DNA of 64,000 nt from Candidatus Didemnitutus sp. (lineage in GTDB: Bacteria; Verrucomicrobiota; Verrucomicrobiia; Opitutales; Opitutaceae). Made by a program: the position numbers and the translations under genes. The notes under the pieces are model-generated. The model made no database searches. It was not told where the DNA came from and was given only the letters and a program-made list of their open reading frames with translations. Shown here one piece after another: positions 38,396-46,004 of the stretch; within the stretch, counting starts at the first letter, position 1; each line of letters opens with the position of its first letter. Where the stretch lies: positions 124,001 to 188,000 of the forward strand of contig JAGOQJ010000005.1 of assembly GCA_017991595.1 (NCBI GenBank), in the 5' to 3' direction.

Positions 38396-38421
38396 ACCTC
38401 TCCGTTATCCGTCCCCCTACC

Positions 38422-40899
38422 ATGAAAACCCAAAACACCAGCCACCCCCGCTGGCTCGCAATTCTGGCCCTGTCGCTCAGCGCCACGTCTCTGTGGGCCC
38501 AGGAAACTCCCCCCGCGAGCGACGATAGCCCGGATAAAAACGACGAGATCGTCACGCTCAAGGAGTTCACCGTCACCTCTTCTTCCGCCAGCGAATACGT
38601 CGCCGCCGAATCCATCACCGGCACCCGCATCGCCAGCAAGATCCAGGACCTGCCCTTCGCCGTGAACGTCGTCACCAGCGAGTTCATCGACGATTTCAAC
38701 GCCTTGGAATTCGGCGAAAAATTCGCCTACACCTCCAACGTCATCGGCTACGAGACGATCTCGACCGGTTACAGCGTCCGCGGCTTCGAAGCCGACGTGC
38801 AGCTCCGCAACGGCTTCCGCCGCATCGGCCTCATCGACAAGGTCAGCGTCGACCGCGCCGAGGTCATCAAGGGCCCCGCCGCCTCCATCTACGGCACCAC
38901 CCTGCCCGGCGGCATCGTCAACATCGTCACCAAGAAGCCGAAGGCCAAACCCGAGTATCGCCTCGGCTTCACCGCAGGCAGCGACAACCTCATCCGCGCC
39001 CAGGCCTCCGCCACCGGCCCCGCCGGCACTTCCGGCAAGCTCTTCTACCGCGTCGACGTCGCCGGCGAGAAGCGCGACTACGACATGCCCTTCAAGTCGA
39101 AGGAGCAGACCACCGGCGCCGTGCAGCTGCTCTGGAAACCCGCGCAGAACACCAGCGTCCTCTTCGAAATCGAACGCCTCGTCCGCAACGAGGAAGGCAA
39201 CGCCAACGTCCCCTTCGCCATCACCACGGGCAACGTCGACCCCTTCCGCGTCGTCACCTCCACCGGCCTGCCCATCACCTCGCGCGTCAACCTCTACGAC
39301 CGCCTCGCCACCGAGTTGCTCGGCTTCAACGTCCAGGGTCCGCTCAACTACTCCCGCCGCTGGGTCAACACCGCCACTGTCACGCTCGAGCACCGCATCA
39401 GCGAGAACATCTCCTTCCGCAGCTCCGCCAACTGGTATGACCGCAAGCTCGAGCGCCAGGAGGTCGGCGGCCGCGATCAATACAATCCGGTCACCAACCG
39501 CATCAGCTCCGCCAACAACGCTTCCTTCAACAACAGCAGCACCTCCTGGCTCCCGCGCTTCCGTCCTTACGGCGAAGGCGGCGGCGGCTGGCAGAACGAC
39601 CTCCTCTTCGTCTTCGAAACCGGCCCCGTGAAGCACAAGCTCCTCGTCACCGCCGATTATCAGCGCCAGTCCGAGACTCCCCAGCAGTTCAACGCCTCCT
39701 CCGCCCAGCTGCCTGCCACCATCCTCAGCAACGGCCTCGACGTCGCCAATCCCAACTACAACTACGTCACCTACGAGATGGATCCCACGGCTTACACCAG
39801 CATCGTGGAGGACCAAAACAACTCGCTCGACGTTTACGGCATCTTCATCAGCGAACGCGCCACGATGATGGATGGCCGGCTGAATTTCCTCGCCGGCATG
39901 CGCTACGACTACGTGGACAACCACGCCATCAGCTACGCGCCTCTCGCGCAGTCCAACACCGAGCGCCAGACCGACGACCTCACCTACCAGATCGGCGCCA
40001 ACATCCGCATCGTCGACGGCCTCACCGCCTACGCCAACGCCAGCACCTCCTTCGTCCCGCAATACGGCGCCGGCATCAACGAGGACGGCACCACCTTCGA
40101 CGTTCCCAACGAGACCGGCAAGGGCTGGGAAGCCGGCATCAAGGCCGCGCTCTTCGAGAGCAAGCTCAACCTCACCGCCAGCTACTTCGACATCGTCCGC
40201 TCCGGTATCCTCCGCCGCACCACCAGTTCCGACGGCTTCGCCTACGACGTCCTCTCCGGTGAGGAAGGCGCGAAGGGCATCGAACTCGACTTCAACTGGG
40301 TCGTCTCCCGCGAATTCCAGATCTTCGGTGGCTACGGCTGGACGAAGTCCGAAGTCATTTCCCATTCCGAGGCCCGCCACCTTATCGGCACCTCCACCCG
40401 CCGCACTCCCGAGCACACCCTCGGTGTCGGCATGAAATACGACTTCAAGAGCGGCGCCCTCAAGGGCCTCTTCTTCACCGCCGGCTACAAGTATAACAGC
40501 GAGTCGCTCATCAATCCTTCCACCGGCCGCAATATCACCATCACGGCCACCAGCTCCGGCGGCACGAGCACCACCTCGATCGTCAACCTCCGCCTCGAGA
40601 ACGGTCTCCTCCTCTTCCCCGACCGCGCGGAGAACGAACGCGTCACCATCTCCGGCCTCGATGCTAACGGACAGCCCAACCGGCTCTCCGTCCGCGTTCC
40701 TGATGGACGCGAAAAGATCTACAACGACGCCTTCCAGACTGTGGACGCCGGCATCGGCTACCGCTGGAAAACCTCCAAGCGCTACAACCACCGCGTCCAG
40801 TTCAACGTCACCAACCTCTTGGACGAGGTCTACACGTTCGGCTCCGCCGGCCAGGGTCAGAACACCGGCTACAGCTTCACCTACGACTTGCGGTTCTGA
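38422..40899 (+). CDS. TonB-dependent receptor (825 aa) of the polysaccharide locus
   Basis: The start MKTQNTSHPRWLAILALSLS is a signal peptide ending near LWAQ. The plug carries TLKEFTVTSSSASEYVAAES (TonB-box area), SVRGFEADVQLRNGFRR and KGPAASIYGTTLPGGIVNIV, the layout of siderophore-receptor-like TBDRs. The barrel ends VQFNVTNLLDEVY and YDLRF. The open frame extends upstream through the symporter by chance and is not a fusion. It is co-transcribed with the symporter, which suggests carbohydrate rather than iron import (inference). A paralogue with the same plug type is at 58498. Confidence 0.94.
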   Translation: MKTQNTSHPRWLAILALSLSATSLWAQETPPASDDSPDKNDEIVTLKEFTVTSSSASEYVAAESITGTRIASKIQDLPFAVNVVTSEFIDDFNALEFGEKFAYTSNVIGYETISTGYSVRGFEADVQLRNGFRRIGLIDKVSVDRAEVIKGPAASIYGTTLPGGIVNIVTKKPKAKPEYRLGFTAGSDNLIRAQASATGPAGTSGKLFYRVDVAGEKRDYDMPFKSKEQTTGAVQLLWKPAQNTSVLFEIERLVRNEEGNANVPFAITTGNVDPFRVVTSTGLPITSRVNLYDRLATELLGFNVQGPLNYSRRWVNTATVTLEHRISENISFRSSANWYDRKLERQEVGGRDQYNPVTNRISSANNASFNNSSTSWLPRFRPYGEGGGGWQNDLLFVFETGPVKHKLLVTADYQRQSETPQQFNASSAQLPATILSNGLDVANPNYNYVTYEMDPTAYTSIVEDQNNSLDVYGIFISERATMMDGRLNFLAGMRYDYVDNHAISYAPLAQSNTERQTDDLTYQIGANIRIVDGLTAYANASTSFVPQYGAGINEDGTTFDVPNETGKGWEAGIKAALFESKLNLTASYFDIVRSGILRRTTSSDGFAYDVLSGEEGAKGIELDFNWVVSREFQIFGGYGWTKSEVISHSEARHLIGTSTRRTPEHTLGVGMKYDFKSGALKGLFFTAGYKYNSESLINPSTGRNITITATSSGGTSTTSIVNLRLENGLLLFPDRAENERVTISGLDANGQPNRLSVRVPDGREKIYNDAFQTVDAGIGYRWKTSKRYNHRVQFNVTNLLDEVYTFGSAGQGQNTGYSFTYDLRF

Positions 40900-40918
40900 C
40901 GAACCCTCGCTCTCCGCC

Positions 40919-40998
40919 GGAGCGGCGCCACTCGCGCCGTTCCGCGACGGAGGCGAGTCACCTCGTCCCCGCCCGCCGGGGGCGAGCTGACTCGCTCC
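40919..40998. repeat. Pair of palindromic hairpins (REP-like) after the TBDR
   Basis: Hairpin 1 (40919-40943) has arms GGAGCGGCGC and GCGCCGTTCC around CACTC. Hairpin 2 (40949-40998) pairs GGAGGCGAGTCACCTCGTCCCC-like and GGGGGCGAGCTGACTCGCTCC-like arms around a 7-base loop. Neither has a T tract, so they are better read as mobile palindromic repeats than as terminators, though they could protect mRNA 3' ends. Confidence 0.6.
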
Positions 40999-41008
40999 AA
41001 CGAGACCG

Positions 41009-41764
41009 ATGTCCGCTCCTTCCTTTCAACTCACCGGCCGCCGCGCCCTTGTCACCGGGTCCTCCCGGGGCATCGGCCTCGCCTTGGCCGGCGCCCTCGC
41101 CGCCGCCGGTGCGCACGTCGTGCTCAACGCCCGCGACGCCGCCCGCCTCGCCGGCGCGGTGGAAGGTTTGCGCGCCACCGGCGCCAGTGCGGAAGCCTGC
41201 GCCTTCGACGTCACCGACGAGGCCGCCGTGCTCGCCGCCATCCCCGCGCTCGGCGCCATCGACATCCTCGTCAACAACACCGGCATCCAGCGCCGCGGCC
41301 CGCTCGCCACCATGTCGCTCGTCGACTGGAACGCCGTCCTCCACACGAATCTCACCAGCGCCTTCCTCGTCGCCCGCGCCGTCGTCCCCGGCATGATCGC
41401 CCGCCGCGCCGGCAAGATCGTCAACGTCTGCTCGCTCATGAGCGAGTTCGCCCGCCCCACCACCGGCAACTACGCCGCCGCCAAAGGCGGCCTCAAGATG
41501 CTCACCCGCGCCATGTGTGCCGAGTGGGCGCCGCACAACATCCAAGTCAACGGCCTCTCGCCCGGCTACATCCTCACCGAGATGACGGAGCCACTCGCCG
41601 CCGATCCGAAGTTCGACACTTGGATCAAAGGCCGCACTCCCGCCGGCCGCTGGGGCTCCGTCTCCGACCTCTCCGGCGCCTGCGTCTTCCTCGCCTCGCC
41701 CGCCGCCGATTTTGTCAACGGCCAGATCCTCACCATCGACGGAGGCCTCAGCGCCGTGATCTGA
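41009..41764 (+). CDS. SDR-family oxidoreductase (gluconate 5-dehydrogenase-like)
   Basis: A 251-residue classical short-chain dehydrogenase. The cofactor motif is ALVTGSSRGIGLALAGAL, with NARD after beta-2 (suggesting NADP preference through Arg). The fold motif ILVNNTGIQ is followed by the active-site Ser in NVCSLMSEF and Tyr-Lys in YAAAKGG, and the end FVNGQILTIDGG is typical. Close relatives act on gluconate, 2-keto-3-deoxy-uronates or the alginate-derived keto sugar DEH. Next to PL6 and heparinase-like genes, a reductase of unsaturated-uronate products is plausible but inferred. The manA-like gene starts 2 bases after its stop. Confidence 0.93.
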   Translation: MSAPSFQLTGRRALVTGSSRGIGLALAGALAAAGAHVVLNARDAARLAGAVEGLRATGASAEACAFDVTDEAAVLAAIPALGAIDILVNNTGIQRRGPLATMSLVDWNAVLHTNLTSAFLVARAVVPGMIARRAGKIVNVCSLMSEFARPTTGNYAAAKGGLKMLTRAMCAEWAPHNIQVNGLSPGYILTEMTEPLAADPKFDTWIKGRTPAGRWGSVSDLSGACVFLASPAADFVNGQILTIDGGLSAVI

Positions 41765-41766
41765 AC

Positions 41767-42846
41767 ATGACCCACCGCGGCCATCTCATCCTTCTCCCGC
41801 AGAATCGCGTCTGGCGCACTTACCAGGGCGGCGCCACCCTCGACCGCATCGCCGGCAAGGCCGACCCGCAGGACTCGCACTACGCCGAGGACTGGATTGG
41901 CTCCGTCACCCGCGCCATCGTGCCGGGCCGCGAGCACGTCAACGAAGGCATCTCGCCCGTCCTCGTCGGCGGTGAGACACGCAACCTCAAGGAACTGATC
42001 GACGCCGATCCGCACTACTTCCTCGGCGCCGCTCATGTCGCACGCCACGGCAGCTCACCCATGCTGCTGGTCAAGTTCCTCGACTCTGCGATCCGGCTCC
42101 ACTTCCAGTGCCACCCGTCGCGCGAGTTCGCGCAAAAGCACCTCGGCTCCCCGAGCGGAAAGACCGAGGCGTATCACATCCTCGGCGTGCGCCCGGGCGT
42201 CACCGATCCCTACATCTACGTCGGCTTCCAGCGCCCGCCCACCCGCGAACAGCTGAAGCACTGGATCGAAACGCAGGACGTCGCCGCCCTTGAGGCCTGT
42301 TTTGAGAAGATCCCCGTGCAACCGGGCGACACCTTCCTCATCCCCGGCGGCTTCCCGCACGCCCTCGGCGAAGGCGTGTTCATGATCGAGATCCAGGAGC
42401 CAAGCGACCTCGTCGTGCGCTACGAATTCGAACGCGGCGGCTACGTCCTCCCTGAGGCGGCGCGGTTCATGAACCGCGGCCTCGATTTCGCCCTCTCGCT
42501 CATCGACTTCACTCGTCACCCGCGCGAGGAGATCGAGCAACGCTACCGCGGCCGGCCCACGCAGCGCCGCGACCTCGGCGCCGGCTCGTGGCAGGAGACG
42601 CTCATCGGGCCGGACATGACGTCCTGCTTCCGCGTCGCCCGCACTCACCTCCGCGGCGCGGTCACCCGCAGCGAGACCACTTTCCATATTGGAATAGTCA
42701 CCGACGGAGCCTGCACCGTGGATGCAGGCGGCAAAATCCATCACCTGAAGCGCTATGATAAATTCCTTTTCCCCGCCGGCCTCGGCCCGGTCCTCTTCGA
42801 GCCCGGACCTCACGCCACAATCCTCGAGTGCCATCCTCCCGCCTGA
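41767..42846 (+). CDS. manA: Class I mannose-6-phosphate isomerase-like protein
   Basis: A 359-residue zinc-dependent cupin isomerase (mannose-6-P to fructose-6-P). The metal site is visible in LHFQCHPSREFAQKHLG, GKTEAYHILG and FLIPGGFPHALGEG, and the second cupin follows to the C-terminus (FHIGIVTDGACTVDAGGKIH). The ATG at 41767 sits two bases after the SDR stop, and the next gene starts one base after this stop, so translation is coupled. Such proteins are also found in sugar-catabolic clusters where they isomerise other aldoses; the exact substrate is uncertain. Confidence 0.88.
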   Translation: MTHRGHLILLPQNRVWRTYQGGATLDRIAGKADPQDSHYAEDWIGSVTRAIVPGREHVNEGISPVLVGGETRNLKELIDADPHYFLGAAHVARHGSSPMLLVKFLDSAIRLHFQCHPSREFAQKHLGSPSGKTEAYHILGVRPGVTDPYIYVGFQRPPTREQLKHWIETQDVAALEACFEKIPVQPGDTFLIPGGFPHALGEGVFMIEIQEPSDLVVRYEFERGGYVLPEAARFMNRGLDFALSLIDFTRHPREEIEQRYRGRPTQRRDLGAGSWQETLIGPDMTSCFRVARTHLRGAVTRSETTFHIGIVTDGACTVDAGGKIHHLKRYDKFLFPAGLGPVLFEPGPHATILECHPPA

Positions 42847-42847
42847 C

Positions 42848-43852
42848 ATGAGCCGCCCTGCGTCCATCCTCGCCGCCATCACTGCGCAGGAACTGCGCGA
42901 GTTCCTGCCCGAGCCGCTGCAGGGCGAACTCCGCTCGCTCACGCCGCACTTCCGCCACTACGACACTGCGGGCCAAAGCGTCGCTGATTTCCACGCCGCC
43001 CTCCACGCCGCCAACCCGGAGGTGCTCATCGCTTGCTGGAAGACGCCGCCGCTCCCCGCCCAACTGCCGTCCAACCTCCGCTACGTCTGCTACCTCGCCG
43101 GCTCGATCAAGCGCCTCGTCGCCCGCGAGCATATCGCCGGCGGCCTCCTCGTCTCGAACTGGGGCGGTTCCATCAGCCGCATCGTCGCCGAGTGGGCGGT
43201 GTTCCACATTTTCTCCTGCCTGCGCCGCGCCACCTACTGGACGCTCGCCATGCACCGCGAAGGCGCGTGGAAGGACGGCGGCACCGAGACCGCCTCCCTC
43301 TTCGGCCGCCGCGTCGGCCTGCACGGCTTCGGCCAGGTCGCGCGCGAACTGGTGCGCCTGCTCCAGCCCTTCGGCTGCCGCCTCAGCGCCTACGCGCCCG
43401 ACGTCAACGGCATCGCCGAGCGCGACTACGGCGTGAAGCCCGCCGCCTCTCTCGAAGCGCTCTTCGCCGACAACGACATCATCGTCGAACTCGCTCCGCT
43501 CATCCCCGAGACGACCGGCAGCGTCACCGAGAAGCACCTCCGCCTCATCAAGCCCGGCGGCGTTTTCGTCAACGTCGGCCGCGGCGCCGTGGTCGACGAG
43601 GCCGCGCTCCTCCGCGTCGCGCAGGAAGGCAAGATCATGGTTGGCCTCGACGTCTTCACCGTCGAACCGCTGCCCGCCGATTCCGGCTTCCGCGGCCTGC
43701 CCAACGTCACGCTCACGCCGCACCTCGCCGGCCCGACCACCGACCGCCGCCGCGACGCAGGCGAGTTCGCGTTGCAGAACCTCCGCGCCTACGCCGAGGG
43801 CCGCCCGCTCAACGCCCGCATCGACCTCCGCATCTACGACACTTCGACCTGA
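42848..43852 (+). CDS. D-isomer-specific 2-hydroxyacid dehydrogenase
   Basis: A 334-residue NAD(P)-dependent dehydrogenase. The Rossmann motif is VGLHGFGQVARELVRLLQP, and IIVELAPLIPETTGSV and GGVFVNVGRGAVVDEAALL are family signatures. The catalytic region GLDVFTVEPLPADSGFRGLP is followed by the acid/base His in TLTPHLAGPT. It starts one base after the manA-like stop. Members reduce glyoxylate, hydroxypyruvate or related ketoacids; in this locus a product of uronate breakdown is possible. A 117-base gap without clear signals separates it from the DUF2264 gene. Confidence 0.93.
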   Translation: MSRPASILAAITAQELREFLPEPLQGELRSLTPHFRHYDTAGQSVADFHAALHAANPEVLIACWKTPPLPAQLPSNLRYVCYLAGSIKRLVAREHIAGGLLVSNWGGSISRIVAEWAVFHIFSCLRRATYWTLAMHREGAWKDGGTETASLFGRRVGLHGFGQVARELVRLLQPFGCRLSAYAPDVNGIAERDYGVKPAASLEALFADNDIIVELAPLIPETTGSVTEKHLRLIKPGGVFVNVGRGAVVDEAALLRVAQEGKIMVGLDVFTVEPLPADSGFRGLPNVTLTPHLAGPTTDRRRDAGEFALQNLRAYAEGRPLNARIDLRIYDTST

Positions 43853-43969
43853 GGAGTTTCGTGTTTCGATTCTGGATTTTCGCTTCGCACTCAAGATCGC
43901 TCGCACTCGGTTAACGCCGGCCCGCCTGCCCGATCGGAAATCGAGAACCCCGTAGCCGAAAATCCCGGC

Positions 43970-45931
43970 ATGTTTTCCAGCTCCCAACCGCCGCACACCG
44001 TGAATTTGCCCGCTGCTTACCGTCATTGGCAGGACCAAACGCGCCGGATGCTCGAGCCGCTCGCCGCGCTCATGCACCCCGGCCGCGCCGACCTGCCGAT
44101 CCAAGGTCCGGCCAGCGACCACGACGCGCAGGCGGACCGCTTGGAATCCTTCGCGCGCCCGCTGCTGCTCGCGGTGCACTGGCTGCAATCCGCGCCGCGC
44201 GCCGAGGACGCCGCGCTCCGGACGCGCCTCGCCGCGTGGTTCCGCGCAGGCCTCGTCATCGGCACCGATCCCGCCAGCCCGCACTACTGGGGCCCCGACG
44301 CGAATTACCACCAGCACCACGTCGAGATCGGCCTGCTCGCCATCGCGCTGCAGATCGCGCCCGCCCACGTCTGGGATCCGCTCACGCCGGAGCAGAAGGA
44401 TCAGGTCGCCCGCTGGCTCGGCACCGCGCGCGGCAACGGCATCGTCAACAACAACCATTACTTCATGGGGGTGCACATCCTCGAGTTCCTCATGAAGCAC
44501 GGCTACGGCCACCGCACCGACCGCGCCATCGTCGACGAATTCCTCACCCGCCTCGAACTCATGCACCGCGGCGGCGGCTGGTTCGAGGACGGCATCAATC
44601 AGGCCTACGACCACTACAACGCCTACGCCTTCCACTTCTACGGTCTCTGGTGGGCGCGCCTGCACGGGCACAACAACCCTGCGCGCGCCCAGCGCTGGCG
44701 CGACTGGGCGACGCCTTTCGTGGCCGACTACGAGCACTTCTTCGCCGCCAGCGGCGAGCACCCGGCCTTCGGACGCTCCATCACGTATCGGTTCAACTGC
44801 CTCAACGTTTTCGGCCTCGCCGTCGCGGAGAACTGCACCGATCTCCCCGTCGGTCGCCTGCGACGGCTCTGCACGCGCAACCTCGATTTCTTCCTCTCGA
44901 AACCCATCCAGCAGGAACAGGGCTGCCTCGGCATCGGCTGGACCGACCGCTTTGAGGGCCTGATGGAAACCTACTCATGCGCCGGCTCAGTCTATTGGTG
45001 CGCGAAGGGCCTCTCACCGCTCCTCCTGCCGCCCGAACATCCCTTTTGGAACGAGCCCGAGCAGCCGCTCCAATCCGAACTCGGCGACCACGCGCGCGTC
45101 ATCCCGCCCGCCGGCCTCGTCGTGCGCAGCACCGGCGGCGAAGTCGAGATCCTCAACGCCGGCTCGCAGATCTCCAACCTCAACCTCCGCTACGGCGCGT
45201 GGAAGTGGAGCAAGTCAGCCTACCGCACCGGCGTGAGTTTCGCATGCGCGTTTCCGAACCAGACCAACTGGTCCTTCGACTCCGCGCTCACGCTGCAACT
45301 CGACAGCGGCCAAGTTTACGGCCGCCACTCGACCGTCGCCGTAGAGATGGACGAACAACATGTTTTCTACAGCTACAACCTCGGCTTCCGCACCAACCAG
45401 GTGAACTGCAGCGTCGAAGCCGGCGTGTGGTGGCGAGCCGGCTGGATCCTGCAACTGCACCACTTCGAGTGCCGCACGCCCGGCGTCCTCCGCCTCGGCG
45501 GCTACGCGCTTCCCTTGCCAGAGGTGGGGGCGGCTGTCCCCAGCCGCCCGGTTGAACTCGCGTCACCGGAAGGGCGCTTGGGGACAAGTGCCCCCACCCT
45601 TTCTTATTTCGCTCCCGATAATCGCGGCACCGTGCTCCAACCGCTCACGCCTTTCGCCGGCGGCGCCGAGTGGGACACGCGCCTCGACGACTCAAAGCCA
45701 CGCGCACACGTAGCCGCGCCGTATCACGTCACGCCCGTGCTCAAGACCCAGCGCCTCGGCCGTGCCGCTGGCGCGAAGGGTTTCGTCGCCGCGCTCTCGT
45801 GGGTCGGGCACGACACCGCCGCCTCCGCCCCGTGGCGCGTGCTCGAGGGAACCGCGGGGGCTTGGACCCTTTCTCATCCGAAACTCGGCCACTGGGAGAT
45901 CCGTCACTGGTCGCTCCCGGCGCTGGGTTGA
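43970..45931 (+). CDS. DUF2264-like protein carrying an in-frame palindromic repeat
   Basis: A 653-residue protein without a clear signal peptide. Residues about 15-370 resemble DUF2264 (helical toroid): LESFARPLLLAVHWL, YWGPDANYHQHHVEIGLL, NNHYFMGVHILEFLMKHGYG and GWFEDGINQAYDHYNAYAFH. A beta-rich C-terminal part follows, as in heparinase-type lyases. Residues about 518-543 are encoded by a palindromic repeat (45523-45598) and read like an insertion in a loop. The family is linked to glycan degradation but mostly uncharacterised. It precedes a heparinase II/III-like gene by about 70 bases, with a hairpin between. Confidence 0.85.
   Translation: MFSSSQPPHTVNLPAAYRHWQDQTRRMLEPLAALMHPGRADLPIQGPASDHDAQADRLESFARPLLLAVHWLQSAPRAEDAALRTRLAAWFRAGLVIGTDPASPHYWGPDANYHQHHVEIGLLAIALQIAPAHVWDPLTPEQKDQVARWLGTARGNGIVNNNHYFMGVHILEFLMKHGYGHRTDRAIVDEFLTRLELMHRGGGWFEDGINQAYDHYNAYAFHFYGLWWARLHGHNNPARAQRWRDWATPFVADYEHFFAASGEHPAFGRSITYRFNCLNVFGLAVAENCTDLPVGRLRRLCTRNLDFFLSKPIQQEQGCLGIGWTDRFEGLMETYSCAGSVYWCAKGLSPLLLPPEHPFWNEPEQPLQSELGDHARVIPPAGLVVRSTGGEVEILNAGSQISNLNLRYGAWKWSKSAYRTGVSFACAFPNQTNWSFDSALTLQLDSGQVYGRHSTVAVEMDEQHVFYSYNLGFRTNQVNCSVEAGVWWRAGWILQLHHFECRTPGVLRLGGYALPLPEVGAAVPSRPVELASPEGRLGTSAPTLSYFAPDNRGTVLQPLTPFAGGAEWDTRLDDSKPRAHVAAPYHVTPVLKTQRLGRAAGAKGFVAALSWVGHDTAASAPWRVLEGTAGAWTLSHPKLGHWEIRHWSLPALG
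45523..45598. repeat. Palindromic repeat inserted in frame within the DUF2264 gene
   Basis: The left arm GGTGGGGGCGGCTGTCCCC and the right arm, whose reverse complement is GGTGGGGGCACTTGTCCCC, match at 16 of 19 bases. Each arm also forms its own hairpin (GGCGGCT-AGCCGCC; GGGCGCTT-AAGTGCCC). The layout is that of a paired REP element. It encodes EVGAAVPSRPVELASP and onward without breaking the frame. Confidence 0.75.
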
Positions 45932-45955
45932 TTCGTTCGCCGTTCTTTTGTTCGT

Positions 45956-45985
45956 CCCGGGCCGCCTCGTGGCCCGGGGAGTTTT
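45956..45985 (+). terminator. Possible terminator between DUF2264 and heparinase genes
   Basis: CCCGGGCC-gcctcgt-GGCCCGGG is followed by GAGTTTTG. The stem is strong but the T tract is short and slightly offset, so it may only attenuate. Confidence 0.45.
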
Positions 45986-46004
45986 GTCTTCCTCTGCTTT
46001 CGCC

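Noticed and set aside
36775-38421. Open frame joining the symporter region to the TBDR as one 1374-residue protein
   Set aside because: The upstream half is an out-of-frame reading of the symporter gene with Arg/His-rich sequence. The TBDR has its own ATG and signal peptide at 38422.
38392-40791. 799-residue antisense frame over the TBDR
   Set aside because: It is an Ala/Gly/Val/Asp-rich shadow typical of G+C-rich third-position bias, with no start context or family features. The sense gene is certain.
40919-40998. Rho-independent terminator after the symporter-TBDR operon
   Set aside because: The hairpins are strong but neither is followed by a T tract; the two-hairpin layout is more like a palindromic repeat.
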